In this document: piece after piece, positions 1 to 9,524 of the stretch | Position numbering within the stretch: position 1 is the stretch's first letter | Layout of the letters: each line of letters opens with the position of its first letter | Origin: an uncultured Clostridia bacterium | GTDB taxonomy: Bacteria; Bacillota; Clostridia; Christensenellales; UBA1242 | Direction: 5' to 3' | Assembly (NCBI GenBank): GCA_944382715.1 | Contig: CALWNC010000003.1 | Span: forward strand, 83,856 to 147,855 | Length of the DNA: 64,000 bases | Position numbers and translations under genes: made by a program | Notes under the pieces: generated by a model | What the model was told of the DNA's origin: nothing | What the model saw: only the letters and a program-made list of their open reading frames with translations | Database searches by the model: none

Positions 1-1
1 T

Positions 2-367
2 ACTTATTCTCGCTATGCATTGCTTCAAAATTTAATTGTTGCATTTGACAATGAAACAATAGTTGATGGAGCGTTTATTGAGAATTTTGAAACAACAATG
101 TTAATTTATGCAAATGACCTTTCAATTACAAAATCTGAGTTTGATGGTATAATAACCTATGTAGTTAACTTTAATACTGAAAATGGAGAAGAATGTTCAT
201 ATTCACTCGTTTCAAGTAATAATATGATTACAAATATTTATATTGGAATAAAATCAGAAACAAACGAACTATTCTATGAAATTTCAGAAGATGTTGAACA
301 AAATGTCGTTCAAATTCCAGCACTAGATGGTACCTTTGCACAGGAAAATTATGATGAAGAAGAATAA
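2..367 (+). CDS. C-terminal part of an unidentified protein (5' end outside window)
   Basis: An open frame runs from the window edge to a TAA at 365-367, giving at least 121 residues. It has no stop upstream of position 20, so the true start lies outside the window; the TTG at 20 has no convincing ribosome-binding site. The visible part is soluble-looking, rich in Asn, Glu and Thr with alternating hydrophobic beta-strand-like stretches, and ends in an acidic tail (YDEEE). No motif I recognise. A strong terminator follows directly, so this is the last gene of its unit. Function unknown. Confidence 0.6.
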   Translation, partial: TYSRYALLQNLIVAFDNETIVDGAFIENFETTMLIYANDLSITKSEFDGIITYVVNFNTENGEECSYSLVSSNNMITNIYIGIKSETNELFYEISEDVEQNVVQIPALDGTFAQENYDEEE

Positions 368-372
368 ATTAA

Positions 373-400
373 CACCCTAATTGATTTTAGGGTGCTTTTT
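373..400 (+). terminator. Intrinsic terminator after the truncated first gene
   Basis: Perfect 8-bp stem CACCCTAA / TTAGGGTG (373-380 with 387-394), 6-nt loop, then CTTTTT. It starts 6 nt after the stop codon. Confidence 0.9.
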
Positions 401-564
401 ATTTGTATTTTTAAAACTATTTTCTTTTATTTGTATGAAAATTTATAAACCAATAAAAGTTTATCTAAAATTAAGCAAAATAGTTGGGAAATTCAAATAA
501 ATTTATTTAAAAACAAATAAAACCAAAACTCGAAAGGTGTAAATATAATATTCACAAAAAAAAT

Positions 565-589
565 TCCTACACATATTTTAGAGTAGGAG
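565..589 (+). promoter_or_regulatory. Small hairpin covering the Shine-Dalgarno of the YabP-like gene
   Basis: TCCTAC (565-570) can pair with GTAGGA (583-588), which contains most of the AGGAG (585-589) used by the next gene. A 6-bp stem with a 12-nt loop could limit translation initiation. Seen in sequence; a regulatory role is inference only. Confidence 0.3.
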
Positions 590-598
590 ATGAAGAGT

Positions 599-811
599 AT
601 GGAAATGTCGGAAGTTAAATTGATTAATGAAAATCTTGTATGTATTACTGGATTAAAATCAGTTGTCAGTACAATGCAAGATAACTGTATATTTGTTACG
701 AAAAGGGGACTTTTAAATCTTATTGGCTATAATCTTGAAATACTAAAACTTGACCTTTTTGGTGGAACGGTCATTGTAAATGGTACAATTAAAAATTATT
801 ATTATGAATAG
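599..811 (+). CDS. YabP/YqfC-family sporulation-like protein
   Basis: A 70-residue protein with the YabP-family pattern: an N-terminal 'xLVCITGLKSV' strand, a middle 'TKRGLLNLIGYNLEILKLD' block and a C-terminal 'GTVIVNGTIKNYYY' block. In the family these correspond to 'L.i.G..l.v..L....G.v.i.G.i..l.Y'. YabP and YqfC act during endospore formation (established for Bacillus); the precise job is not visible here. ATG 599 is preferred because AGGAG at 585-589 lies 9 nt upstream; the in-frame ATG at 590 overlaps that site. It stands alone, with a terminator about 190 nt downstream. Confidence 0.7.
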   Translation: MEMSEVKLINENLVCITGLKSVVSTMQDNCIFVTKRGLLNLIGYNLEILKLDLFGGTVIVNGTIKNYYYE

Positions 812-999
812 ATTTTAAAAATTTTAAAAAATAAAATATATCATAAAAGTTTAAAATGTTTGCAATTAGATAAGCATCTCACAATTAGATAAATATCTTT
901 ATAGTATTTTTAAATTGAGAAATAACTTTCTAAATTTTGCATAATTTTCAATTATTAAAAGATTTTTAATATAAAACTTTATATAAAATTTTGAAATAG

Positions 1000-1025
1000 T
1001 AGTAAGAATTTCTTACTATTTTTTT
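1000..1025 (+). terminator. Intrinsic terminator
   Basis: Stem TAGTAAG / CTTACTA (1000-1006 with 1012-1018), 5-nt loop, followed by seven T. The likely 3' end of the YabP-like transcript. Confidence 0.75.
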
Positions 1026-1376
1026 ATAAAATTTTTTTATAATTCTATTTATTAATAATTTTTTATATTTAAAGTTATGCTTTTAAAAATTTTATCTTTT
1101 GTTAAGCTATAATCTTAATTTAAAAATCTATATGAAATGTTCTAATTTTTCATTTTATATTAAATAATTTTGTAATTTATAAGATTATGGGTTATTAATA
1201 GCACATTACATTTAATAAGTATTATTTATTAATATATTTTTTATAAGAACTAAACTTTTTTGTTTAATTTAACTTTTTTTAAATTAAAATTTATGCATTT
1301 GAAATCTAAAATTAATTGGCTTAATATTAAATATTTATTTACAACTTCGACAAAAAAACAAAAAGTGATTTACTTA

Positions 1377-1385
1377 TGTTATAAT
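1377..1385 (+). promoter_or_regulatory. Extended -10 promoter of the glycolipid operon
   Basis: TGTTATAAT is a perfect extended -10 (TGnTATAAT) 51 nt before the glycosyltransferase start. No good -35 is visible, which is common for extended -10 promoters. Confidence 0.55.
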
Positions 1386-1436
1386 TGCAAGTATAATGAA
1401 TTTAGAAAATTATACTAAAAGAAGAGGAGAAAACTT

Positions 1437-2630
1437 ATGACTATTACCGTTGTGTGTGATGTGCTTGGTGAAGAAAATAATGGCACAACAATAGCCGCAA
1501 TGAATTTAATTAGATTTTTAAAGTCACAGGGACACACAGTTAGAGTGCTCTGTGCTGACCAAAACAAAAAAGGACAATCTGGATATTTTATTGTACCAAA
1601 TTATAATTTCCCAAAAGTTATTGATAAATACATTAAAAAAGTTGGAGTTACACTTGCAAAACCTGACGCAGATATAGTTAGAACTACTATAAAGGATTCC
1701 GATGTGGTTCACATAATGATACCATTAATGCTTGGAATGTATGCCTGCAAAGTTGCACATGAATTGGATATTCCAATAACTGCTGGGTTTCATATGCAAG
1801 CAGAGAATTTAACTTCTCATATCAAGGCAAATAACTTTAAGTTTGTAAATAATTATGTTTATAAATTTATATGGAAACATTTATACCAGTGTGTAGATGG
1901 AATTCATTACCCAACAAATTTTATTCGTGGAATATTTGAGAGCCGAATAAAAAAACAAACAAAGGGTTACGTCATTTCAAATGGCGTGAATAGTTATGTT
2001 CAAAAAAAGGACACACCAAAACCAGCCGAGCTACAAGATAAAATTGTTATTTTGACAACTGGTAGGTATTCAAGAGAAAAATCACAAGATACTCTTATTA
2101 AGGCAATTAAATATTCAAAGTATAAAAATAAAATACAATTGATTCTTGGGGGGCAGGGAACAAAGGAAAAGTATTATAGAAGGCTTGCAAAAAATTTGCC
2201 AATTCCACCAATCTTTAAGTTCTTCTCAAGAACAGAAATTATTGATGTATTAAACTATGCAGACATTTATGCACACCCAGCAGAAGTCGAACTTGAGGGT
2301 ATTGCTTGTTTGGAGGCAATCGTCTGTGGAAAGTTAACAATTGTTTCAAACTCAAAACTATCTGCCACTAAGGAATTTGCCATTGATGAAAAATGCATTT
2401 TCAAAAACAGAAATCCAAAAAGCCTTGCAAAAGTGATTGACTATTGGATTGAGCACCCAGAAGAAAAGGCAGAGTATGAGCAAAAATATCTTGAATCTGC
2501 AAATGTTTTTAATCAAGAAGAATGTATGAAAAAAATGGAAAATATGCTGTTTGAGGTTATAGATGAAAAACAAAGAGAAAAAGAAGCCAAAGAAACACGA
2601 ACAGAAGAAAACAAAAATAATTTACTATAA
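1437..2630 (+). CDS. GT4-family glycosyltransferase (probably lipid-directed)
   Basis: A 397-residue GT-B fold protein. It opens with the typical N-terminal Rossmann half ('ITVVCDVLGEENNGT' then 'FLKSQGHTVRVLC'). The C-terminal nucleotide-sugar-binding half has 'LTTGRYSREKSQDTLIKAI', 'LILGGQGTKEKYYRRLA' and the acceptor/donor signature 'ADIYAHPAEVELEGIACLEAI', where the EX7E-like region of group 1 glycosyltransferases sits. The last about 25 residues are a charged, lysine/glutamate-rich tail. Start supported by AGAGGAG 9 nt upstream. The next gene, a lysophospholipid acyltransferase homologue, begins inside this reading frame, so the pair is probably translationally coupled. Together they suggest diacylglycerol-glycolipid synthesis. 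The donor sugar cannot be told from sequence. Confidence 0.85.
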   Translation: MTITVVCDVLGEENNGTTIAAMNLIRFLKSQGHTVRVLCADQNKKGQSGYFIVPNYNFPKVIDKYIKKVGVTLAKPDADIVRTTIKDSDVVHIMIPLMLGMYACKVAHELDIPITAGFHMQAENLTSHIKANNFKFVNNYVYKFIWKHLYQCVDGIHYPTNFIRGIFESRIKKQTKGYVISNGVNSYVQKKDTPKPAELQDKIVILTTGRYSREKSQDTLIKAIKYSKYKNKIQLILGGQGTKEKYYRRLAKNLPIPPIFKFFSRTEIIDVLNYADIYAHPAEVELEGIACLEAIVCGKLTIVSNSKLSATKEFAIDEKCIFKNRNPKSLAKVIDYWIEHPEEKAEYEQKYLESANVFNQEECMKKMENMLFEVIDEKQREKEAKETRTEENKNNLL

Positions 2631-3435
2631 AGACGAACTAAATGACGATTTTGCTGGAACAAATATAAAACAAAAAAAAGTTGATGGTAATTTTAAATTT
2701 ATAAACAAAAACATTATGGTGAGATTTTTTGCATTCTTACTCTATTATGTTATTGCAGTTCCAGTAATTTGGTTTTATTCAACTTGTATAAGACATGTAA
2801 AATATGTAAATCGCAGGGCAGTTAAAAAATTAAAAAAACCATGCTTTTTGTATGGCAATCATACGGGAGTAATTGATGCATATTCACCGGGTCTTATTTG
2901 TTATCCAAAACGAAGTAAAATTTTGGTTTCAGCAGATACGGTGTCAATTAAAGGAATAAAAAATATTGTACAAATGCTTGGGGCATTGCCAGTTCCCAAT
3001 GATTCTAGTGGAATGATGAAGTTTGTTCAGGCAGTAAAATACTATAATAAAAAAAGGTACATCATTACAATTTATCCTGAGGCGCATATTTGGCCATTTT
3101 TTACAGGCGTTAGAAATTTTAAAGATACATCTTTCGCCTATCCTGTTTTAACAAATTCACCCGTCTGTGCTTTCTTTACAGCATACTCAGAGCCAAAGGG
3201 TTTTATGCATAAGTTTAGAAAAGCCAATGTGACCGTTTATGTCAGTGACCCAATTTATCCCGACACGACGCTTCCTCGCAAAGAGGCACAGAAAAAACTT
3301 CGTGATGAAGTATATGATTTTATGAAAAAGTGTAGTGAAAAGCATAGCACATATACTGTTATTGAATATTTGCCAATTAGTGAAAAACCAGACGATATTG
3401 AAAGTGATATAATTTCAGCTGATGACTTTGAATAA
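2563..3435 (+). CDS. 1-acyl-sn-glycerol-3-phosphate acyltransferase (PlsC-like)
   Basis: A 290-residue acyltransferase. After a basic 45-residue leader and a membrane segment ('FFAFLLYYVIAVPVIWFY') comes the family's catalytic H-X4-D motif, seen as 'NHTGVID', followed by 'YPEAHIW', equivalent to the glycerol-phosphate-binding 'FPEG' block. Members transfer an acyl chain to a lysolipid at the membrane. The start lies 68 nt inside the glycosyltransferase gene and is supported by GAGG 6-7 nt upstream. Such overlap argues for coupled translation. The N-terminal lysine-rich leader is longer than in typical PlsC. A role in making the lipid acceptor for the upstream glycosyltransferase is inference. 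Confidence 0.82.
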   Translation: MKNKEKKKPKKHEQKKTKIIYYKDELNDDFAGTNIKQKKVDGNFKFINKNIMVRFFAFLLYYVIAVPVIWFYSTCIRHVKYVNRRAVKKLKKPCFLYGNHTGVIDAYSPGLICYPKRSKILVSADTVSIKGIKNIVQMLGALPVPNDSSGMMKFVQAVKYYNKKRYIITIYPEAHIWPFFTGVRNFKDTSFAYPVLTNSPVCAFFTAYSEPKGFMHKFRKANVTVYVSDPIYPDTTLPRKEAQKKLRDEVYDFMKKCSEKHSTYTVIEYLPISEKPDDIESDIISADDFE

Positions 3436-3751
3436 TTAAAATTAATTGATTTTTAGCCTTCTATCTATGCTTATTTGCACTTTTTTGCCGAAAAATTCTA
3501 ATATATTTAGTTGATTTTTATTAAAAAAATGCAATAGAATAGTTTAGCTTCTCTTTAAATTTTTATATTTTTGATAATTTTTTAGAAAAGTTGCAAATAA
3601 AAAACTTATTTAATTATATTAATATTAAATTAATAGGATAAAATATTGTTTATTTCTTAACCAAGAGCATTTGTTATTTATTTTTCAGAAATTTTATGGT
3701 CGTTTTGCGTTTTTATATATATTATTATTTTTAATTTAATTGAAAAGAAAA

Positions 3752-3788
3752 AATACCTAAGATATTTAATTAACCTTAGGTATTTTTT
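3752..3788. terminator. Bidirectional terminator between convergent genes
   Basis: Perfect 10-bp stem AATACCTAAG / CTTAGGTATT (3752-3761 with 3775-3784) with a T run on the plus side and an A run preceding it. It serves the acyltransferase gene and possibly the opposing split acyltransferase. The rest of 3436-3881 shows nothing recognisable. Confidence 0.8.
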
Positions 3789-3881
3789 TATAATTTTAAT
3801 CGTAAAAAGCGATAAACATTATTAAAGTCTAAAAGGACTGCTACAAATATAGATTGAAAAAACTAAATTAATTTATTGAAT

Positions 3882-5248
3882 TTATTCGTTACTATTTTTT
3901 GGTTCTTTTTTGCGTTTAATTAGGTGGTCTGTTGGTGTTTCAAATTCAATAACTTCACTTGAAATGCACTTTAAATTTAAATTTTCAAGTTGCTTAATAA
4001 ATGCATTTACATATTTATTTGAAATAAAATTTTGCTTAATATCAATTATAAATTTACCACAGCAGGCAATCATATTAATACCAAGCCCAGCAGTTCCAGA
4101 ATTATATAAGTGAATTGAGTCTATGTATTTCTCATTTTCATTTATTGCAAATTTACCAATATAGCTTACAATAAAAGTATCTAAAATCATAGATTCAAAA
4201 AAACTCATTATACTCTGTTTTTTTTGTAACTCGTTAAAGTGTCAAGTTTGTCAAAAAGTTGAAGCATCGAGTTTGCTTCTTTTCTAGAGTAGTCAATATC
4301 ACGCTGAGCGTTTAAATATTCTCTAAATTTAGTTGATTGTTGCTCAAGACTTAAACTTTGAATTTCTTGTGTAAAAGGCAAAATCATACTTTTTACGCAA
4401 TTTTTAAAAGTATTTTGACAGCCCAGTGCTTCTCTCATATCAGTTGCTACATTTGCATTGATTGGTTTATTAAAATCGGGATAAATTTCTGCAATTGCTT
4501 TCTGCATTGCCAGTGAAATTAAGATTACAGGTGTTGCATTGTTATTTTTGCATACAGACATCGTATCACTTTCTGAAATAGTTATTTCATATCTATAATT
4601 TCGCGTTGACTCAACTTTTTTGTTTTCGTCTAAATGAAAAGCATCTCTGCTAAAACTAGGAAATTCTTTTTCATTGTAGCTATAAGGCGTTAAAAAAGGG
4701 TCTTTAGTTTCATCAGGTAACAGTTCGTCAGATGAAAGTCTAATTCCATTTGAAGATGCATTGCTATTGTATTTTAATAAGCAGTAATAGTAAATAAGGG
4801 TTTCAATGAAAGGTTTTATGCCTCTTCCATCGCAAAGCGCGTGATGAAAAGAAATGTAAATTGAACAATTATAATAGGTAATGTCAAGTAAATGATATCC
4901 ACAATTAATACTTCCAAGATTGTGCAATTTTTCAGTTTTTTTTGCAATAAGTGAAAGCTCGTTTTGAACTATGTAAAAGTCACCATCTTTTTCTAACAAT
5001 TTAGTGTTAAAATATGGGTAGCGAACCATAGTTTCATTTAACGCACGGTTAAGTATACTGCCTAATATTGTTTTTTTAAATCTAACTTCAAAAACTTCAC
5101 TTTCCATACCATGAATTTTATATAGATAGCTTTGTCCCGAACGAATTTTTTCATTACTACTTGTTTTTGTAGAACCTGATTTGTTGATTAAAAGTTCCTT
5201 TTCATTTTCTTTTAATTTATTTAATATTTCCTGAATAAAATTACTCAT
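3882..5248 (-). pseudogene. Condensation/alcohol-acetyltransferase-like acyltransferase split by a frameshift in an A8 tract
   Basis: Two frames on the minus strand (5248-4208 and 4208-3882) form one protein of about 455 residues once one A is restored in the A8 run at about 4217-4224. Upstream is the HHxxxDG active-site motif of the BAHD/condensation/chloramphenicol-acetyltransferase superfamily ('HHALCDG'). Downstream is the usual C-terminal block 'TFIVSYIGKF'. The N-terminal half has 'FEVRF' and 'RYPYFNTKL', also typical. ATG 5248 is preferred because AAGGAG stands 4 nt upstream; an in-frame extension to 5398 has no good ribosome-binding site. Family members acylate alcohols, amines or lipids; the substrate is unknown. 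The break could be decay, sequencing error, or a site rescued by slippage. Confidence 0.7.
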
Positions 5249-5504
5249 TTTGCTCCTTTTTAAATTTTCAAAATTTTTTTTCGAGTGACTTGTAATTATT
5301 TTAATTTGTTCTTTTAAAGTTTTTGCATTTAAAAAATTGCAAAGATCTTTTAAAGTTAAATGTTTTTGTTGTGTTTTTTTAGATGTATCTGTTTTCATTT
5401 TACTATTCCAAATATATTCATATAGAAATTATTTTTATTGTAATTTAATGCATTTTTTTATTAGTTTTTTTACATTTTAACTTTTTAAAAAATTGCTATA
5501 AAAG

Positions 5505-6302
5505 CTATACTAAACTTGTTTTGTTTAATATAAGATTACTAACACAGCCAAGTCCAATGGCAAAAAGTGCTCCGCCCACAAAACACATAATAACATTTAT
5601 AAGACTGGCATCTAATGGTGCAATCATTGGTATCATATTAAATAGTAGCATTCCAGCACATAATGAGAGGAGAATTGAAAGCCATAATTTATGTTTTCCT
5701 AAAGTGCTAAAGACTAGTGCAATAGATACAAAAATTGCAATTATAAATATCTTGGAAAGTAGACAAGCCATAAGCCCATTTACTCCAAACGACTCCATAT
5801 CAAAAGGTAGACCTGAAATCGCTCCTCCAATTATTGTACCGATAAAAAATGCGATAAACATTAAAACTCCACCCACAAAACAAACAAGAGTTTTAGAGAT
5901 ACAGTAGTCTATTTTCTTTGAGCGAACAGTAAATAAATTTTTGCTAAAACCACTTCGGAAATCATCTCCTACAAAAATGCAAACAAAGATTGCCGTTATA
6001 AAGTAAAGCAAGTTAATGTTGCACATACCCGTCAAGTCCATACTCATAGAAGAACCACTAACCATACCAATTATTTGCCAAACATTTGTAAAAGTTTCAA
6101 TAACTGTTTCCTCACCAGTTGTGGGATTTACAGTCGTTGTGCCAGCCATCATTGTAGTCATTATTAAAATTAAAATCGGCATCACAAAGGCAATCCCCAT
6201 TAGTATATAGATCAAGGGGGTTTTAAACATTCGTTTAAAGTCTACACTTATCATACTTTTTAAATTGCTTTTAAAACTTTGAGTTTCAAATTGTATTTCC
6301 AT
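5505..6302 (-). CDS. ABC-2-type transporter permease
   Basis: A 265-residue membrane protein with about six hydrophobic segments: an N-terminal one after 'VDFKRMFKTPLIYILMG', an extracellular Thr/Gly-rich loop, then five more. 'DDFRSGFSKNLFTVRSKK' between TM segments is the typical cytoplasmic coupling block of ABC-2 permeases. The start has GGAGG 9 nt upstream inside the end of the ATPase gene, with a 1-nt gap between the genes, so they are one operon with the TetR gene facing away. Probably exports a peptide, drug or lipid; the substrate is unknown. The gene itself is intact, although its ATPase is frameshifted. Confidence 0.8.
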   Translation of the reverse strand: MEIQFETQSFKSNLKSMISVDFKRMFKTPLIYILMGIAFVMPILILIMTTMMAGTTTVNPTTGEETVIETFTNVWQIIGMVSGSSMSMDLTGMCNINLLYFITAIFVCIFVGDDFRSGFSKNLFTVRSKKIDYCISKTLVCFVGGVLMFIAFFIGTIIGGAISGLPFDMESFGVNGLMACLLSKIFIIAIFVSIALVFSTLGKHKLWLSILLSLCAGMLLFNMIPMIAPLDASLINVIMCFVGGALFAIGLGCVSNLILNKTSLV

Positions 6303-6303
6303 A

Positions 6304-7201
6304 CTAGTTAGCCTCCTTCATCAAATCAATGTAGTATTCTTCTAGGCTGATTTTGCCATTTGATATTTCATTAACTATGATGTTATTTTGGTAGAGAAAA
6401 TCAACTATTTCTTCTGCCTTTACATTGTCATAAACGCGAAGATAACCATTTTCTTCACTTACGCGCTGGTATTTTTGGCTGAGTACAAGTTTTGTTTTAT
6501 CAAGATTTTTAGTTTGCAAACCGACATATGTAGGGCAGTTAGCTTCTAATTGTTCTGCAGTCATTTCTCTAATCATTTTGCCACCACGAACAATACCATA
6601 ATGAGTTGCAATTTTTTCAAGTTCTCCCAAAATGTGCGAAGATATTAAAACTGTACAGTTATAAACTTGGGTAATGTCGACAAGTATCTCTCTCATAATT
6701 CGCATACCATCAGCATCTAAGCCATTAATTGGTTCGTCAAGTATCAAAAGTGATGGACTACCAAGTAATGCCATTGCAATCCCAATACGCTGTTTCATAC
6801 CAAGAGAGCAGTTTTTGAACTTGTTTGAAGCAGATCCTTCCATTTCTCACAAGTCTGAGTACTTTTCTAACTTCTTCTTGGGCGTTTTTTATGTTTAAAT
6901 TAGTTGCTTGAAGCATCATATTATTCCACACGCTCATATTTGGGAAGCAACCCGGAGCTTCAATCAAAACGCCAATTTTTGCTCGAACATCTTTGTCTTT
7001 GTAGTCTTTTCCAAAAAGTTTAATTTCTCCACCACTTGGAACAAGTAGCCCACAAATAAGTTTTTCTGTAGTAGATTTTCCACTTCCGTTTTCGCCGATA
7101 AATCCATAAATTGAATCGACTGGAACGGTCATATTTAAGTTATCAACGGCAAACATGCCATGAAAGCTCTTTGAAAGATTTCTTATTTCAATTGCGTTCA
7201 T
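6304..7201 (-). pseudogene. ABC transporter ATPase with a +1 frameshift
   Basis: Frame 1 (start 7201, good AAGGAG) carries Walker A 'GENGSGKST' and the Q-loop region. Frame 2 carries the signature 'CSLGMKQR', Walker B 'LLILDEP' and the H-loop 'LISSH'. They join into a normal 298-residue ABC ATPase if one A is removed from the AAA at about 6843-6845. The partner permease follows after 1 nt. The lesion separates Walker A from Walker B, so neither half can hydrolyse ATP alone. Either a real inactivation of the exporter or a one-base assembly error; the sequence alone cannot decide. Confidence 0.75.
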
Positions 7202-7215
7202 TTTATCTCCTTTTT

Positions 7216-7307
7216 ATGTTGTTAAAACAACATAAGTTGCTTTTTACAATTTAATTGTACTATAATAAATAAAAAAAATACCCAACATAATTTTTTAAAA
7301 GTGTTGG
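7216..7307. promoter_or_regulatory. Probable TetR operators between the exporter and its regulator
   Basis: ATGTTGTTAAAACAACAT at 7216-7233 is an inverted repeat with 8-bp arms around AA, placed just upstream of the ABC gene's ribosome-binding site. A second related inverted repeat, CCAACA (7282-7287) with TGTTGG (7302-7307), lies before the TetR gene. Both share the TGTTG/CAACA half-site. The layout fits repression of both divergent genes by the TetR protein (inference). Confidence 0.6.
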
Positions 7308-7327
7308 TTTAAAAAAAGGATAAATAT

Positions 7328-7915
7328 ATGAATAATGGTAAGACTAAATTTAATAACACGGCAAAACTTATGCACGAGGCACTATTTAAATTAATAAGCA
7401 AAAAAGAATTTACTGAAATTAGTGTTTCTGAAATTTGCAAGACGGCAGGCGTAAATCGCTCAACTATTTATGACCACTATCAAAATACCACAGACCTACT
7501 CCAAGAAGCAGTTAATTTTTCTATAAGTGAGTTTAGTAAAAAACTTGATAAAATTGGGCTTGTTCCCGAGCCAAAGAAAAATAACAATGGAGATATTTTT
7601 GTTACGCCAAAATATTTATTGCCATGCTTGAAGTTTATAAAGAAAAACAAACTAATGTTTAGAGTTTATACCAGCAACGCACATATTTTTCCAGTAAATA
7701 ACTATGATGAATTACTTATAAAGAGTGTGTTTATGCCAATTTGTAAAAATAATGGAGTGTTAGATGACACCATAATACGCTATATGTCAAAATATTTTTT
7801 GGCTGGAATTAATACAATAGTCGCAGAGTGGGTTAAAAATGACTGCAGAGATGACATTTTGCTTGTAGTTGAAATTATAATACTCTGTGTGCGACCAAAT
7901 TTTAAAATTAAATAA
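7328..7915 (+). CDS. TetR/AcrR-family transcriptional regulator
   Basis: A 195-residue protein with the TetR N-terminal helix-turn-helix: 'FTEISVSEICKTAGVNRSTIYDHYQNTTDLL' contains the recognition helix (about residues 35-65, read here with breaks). The C-terminal helical ligand domain is generic. It is divergent from the ABC exporter genes with palindromic operators between them, the classical drug-exporter repressor layout. GGAT 6-8 nt upstream is a modest ribosome-binding site. Confidence 0.85.
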   Translation: MNNGKTKFNNTAKLMHEALFKLISKKEFTEISVSEICKTAGVNRSTIYDHYQNTTDLLQEAVNFSISEFSKKLDKIGLVPEPKKNNNGDIFVTPKYLLPCLKFIKKNKLMFRVYTSNAHIFPVNNYDELLIKSVFMPICKNNGVLDDTIIRYMSKYFLAGINTIVAEWVKNDCRDDILLVVEIIILCVRPNFKIK

Positions 7916-8103
7916 TATTTTATAAATATGATTTTTGCTTGCTTTAATAATGTATTATTGTAAAATTCTAATTATCATTTTTATTTAAATTTAATAATTA
8001 GCATTTATTTTTAAAAAAAAGAAGAAATTTATTAAAAATTGGTTTAAGTTTGCGATTTTTGTGTTAAACTAATTATAGAGTTATATATTTAGGGGAGATA
8101 CAA

Positions 8104-9282
8104 ATGAAACACGAAAAAACTACAGAAGATTTTATTAAACTCATAGATAGTGATAAAAAGTTAAAATCCCTAGTAGAAAAGAGTTTATATTTGGCAAAGA
8201 TTAATAATCCGAACAAAACATCTAATCCTGCCACAAACCTAGAAGAGCTTTATGAATTTTTAGACTGGTCAGTTAAGTGTATGCCGTGGGAAGTTTTAAA
8301 TCACGAAACTTATAGTTCACTATACTCTGCAATTGATCAAGCACTTGGATATATTTGGTACTTATTTGATCAGCCCCTTGATGAACTGAAAGATATGGGA
8401 TTTTATTATCCTTCAGTTCAATATGTTGAGCCGTTGACTAGCTGGCTAAAAGAATACTCTGTGGCTTGGGGAAAATTTCTTTCAACTAGTGAAAGTTGGA
8501 ATGATGACTATTTCAATTTGGCAAAAAAAGATGACAAATTTGGACTAAACAGGGGCTGGTATTCGGACGAAAATATTTGGACTAGTTTTAATGACTTTTT
8601 TAGTAGGCAATTAATTGATAAAAGTGTAAGACCTATTAGTGACGCTTTAGTCATTTCACCGGCAGATTCTTCACCACAGGGATTTTACAAAATAGATGAA
8701 AATAATAAAGTAATAAATGATGATTTATACATTAAGTCTGTAAGGTTAAATGATGTCGCACAGTTAATAGGTGAAGATAGCAAGTACTGTAATTTATTCA
8801 GTGGAGGGACATTAACTCACACTTTTTTAGATGTAAATGACTACCATAGATATCATTTTCCAGTAAATGGTAAAATATTAGAACTTAGAAAGATAAAGGG
8901 AATAAATGCAGGCGGTGGTATTAGTGAATGGAGTGCGAGTGAAAACAGATATATTTATTTTAATGAACTTGGTTTTCAAATGATTGAAACAAGAGACTGC
9001 GTTATACTTGACACGGAAGATTTTGGACTTGTTGCAGTGCTTCCAATAGGAATGTCTCAGGTATGTTCTTGTAATTTTGAAAACAATCTACAAGTTAATA
9101 TGAATGTAAAAAAGGGAGACCCAATGGGATATTTTTTGTTTGGGGGAAGCGACATAGTAATGATATTCCAAAAAGATGTGCAGGTAATAGATTTAACAAA
9201 TAAGAAAAAAAATGAGAGCAAACATCTGCTAATGGGTGAACCATATGCCGACCTAATTAAAAAAATGCCAATGAATAAATAA
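8104..9282 (+). CDS. Phosphatidylserine decarboxylase family protein
   Basis: A 392-residue protein with an extra N-terminal domain of about 160 residues before the decarboxylase core, as in the larger PSD-related proteins. The core has 'FNDFFSRQL', then 'RPISD', 'ISPADSSPQG' (where the family has 'PADG' with the catalytic Asp), 'DYHRYHFPVNGKI' with the catalytic His, and 'GDPMGYFLFGGSD', where self-cleavage before Ser would create the pyruvoyl cofactor (GGS in place of LGST/LGSS). Phosphatidylethanolamine synthesis or a related amino-acid decarboxylation is the likely role. GGGGAG 6-7 nt before ATG. No phosphatidylserine synthase is nearby, so the substrate is uncertain. Confidence 0.75.
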   Translation: MKHEKTTEDFIKLIDSDKKLKSLVEKSLYLAKINNPNKTSNPATNLEELYEFLDWSVKCMPWEVLNHETYSSLYSAIDQALGYIWYLFDQPLDELKDMGFYYPSVQYVEPLTSWLKEYSVAWGKFLSTSESWNDDYFNLAKKDDKFGLNRGWYSDENIWTSFNDFFSRQLIDKSVRPISDALVISPADSSPQGFYKIDENNKVINDDLYIKSVRLNDVAQLIGEDSKYCNLFSGGTLTHTFLDVNDYHRYHFPVNGKILELRKIKGINAGGGISEWSASENRYIYFNELGFQMIETRDCVILDTEDFGLVAVLPIGMSQVCSCNFENNLQVNMNVKKGDPMGYFLFGGSDIVMIFQKDVQVIDLTNKKKNESKHLLMGEPYADLIKKMPMNK

Positions 9283-9471
9283 TAGTTATTTAACGAAAAT
9301 AAAAGATGCAAATTTTTGTAAATGTTTAAATTTTTCATTATTTTTTTAATAAATTTATTAATTTTTGCACTTTTTTATATAATTTAATTTTAATATACAT
9401 TTGATTATCATAAATTGCAAAGATATAAACTTACTTTGCGATTTTTTTATTCAACTTGATTAATAGGTATA

Positions 9472-9504
9472 GTTATGATATATTAGTCATAACAAAAGTT
9501 ATGA
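9472..9504 (+). promoter_or_regulatory. LysR-type operator upstream of the LysR pseudogene
   Basis: Three half-sites: GTTATGA (9472-9478), its inverse TCATAAC (9487-9493) after 8 nt, and GTTATGA again (9498-9504). Dyads like this upstream of a LysR gene are typical autoregulatory sites. Confidence 0.5.
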
Positions 9505-9524
9505 AAGGATAAGGAGAAAGCCTT

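Larger units (their letters stand above)
812..1436. other. 625-bp AT-rich intergenic region
   Basis: No credible coding frame. It contains a terminator at 1000-1025 and the promoter of the glycosyltransferase gene near 1377; the rest is A/T-rich sequence without recognisable structure. Confidence 0.6.
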
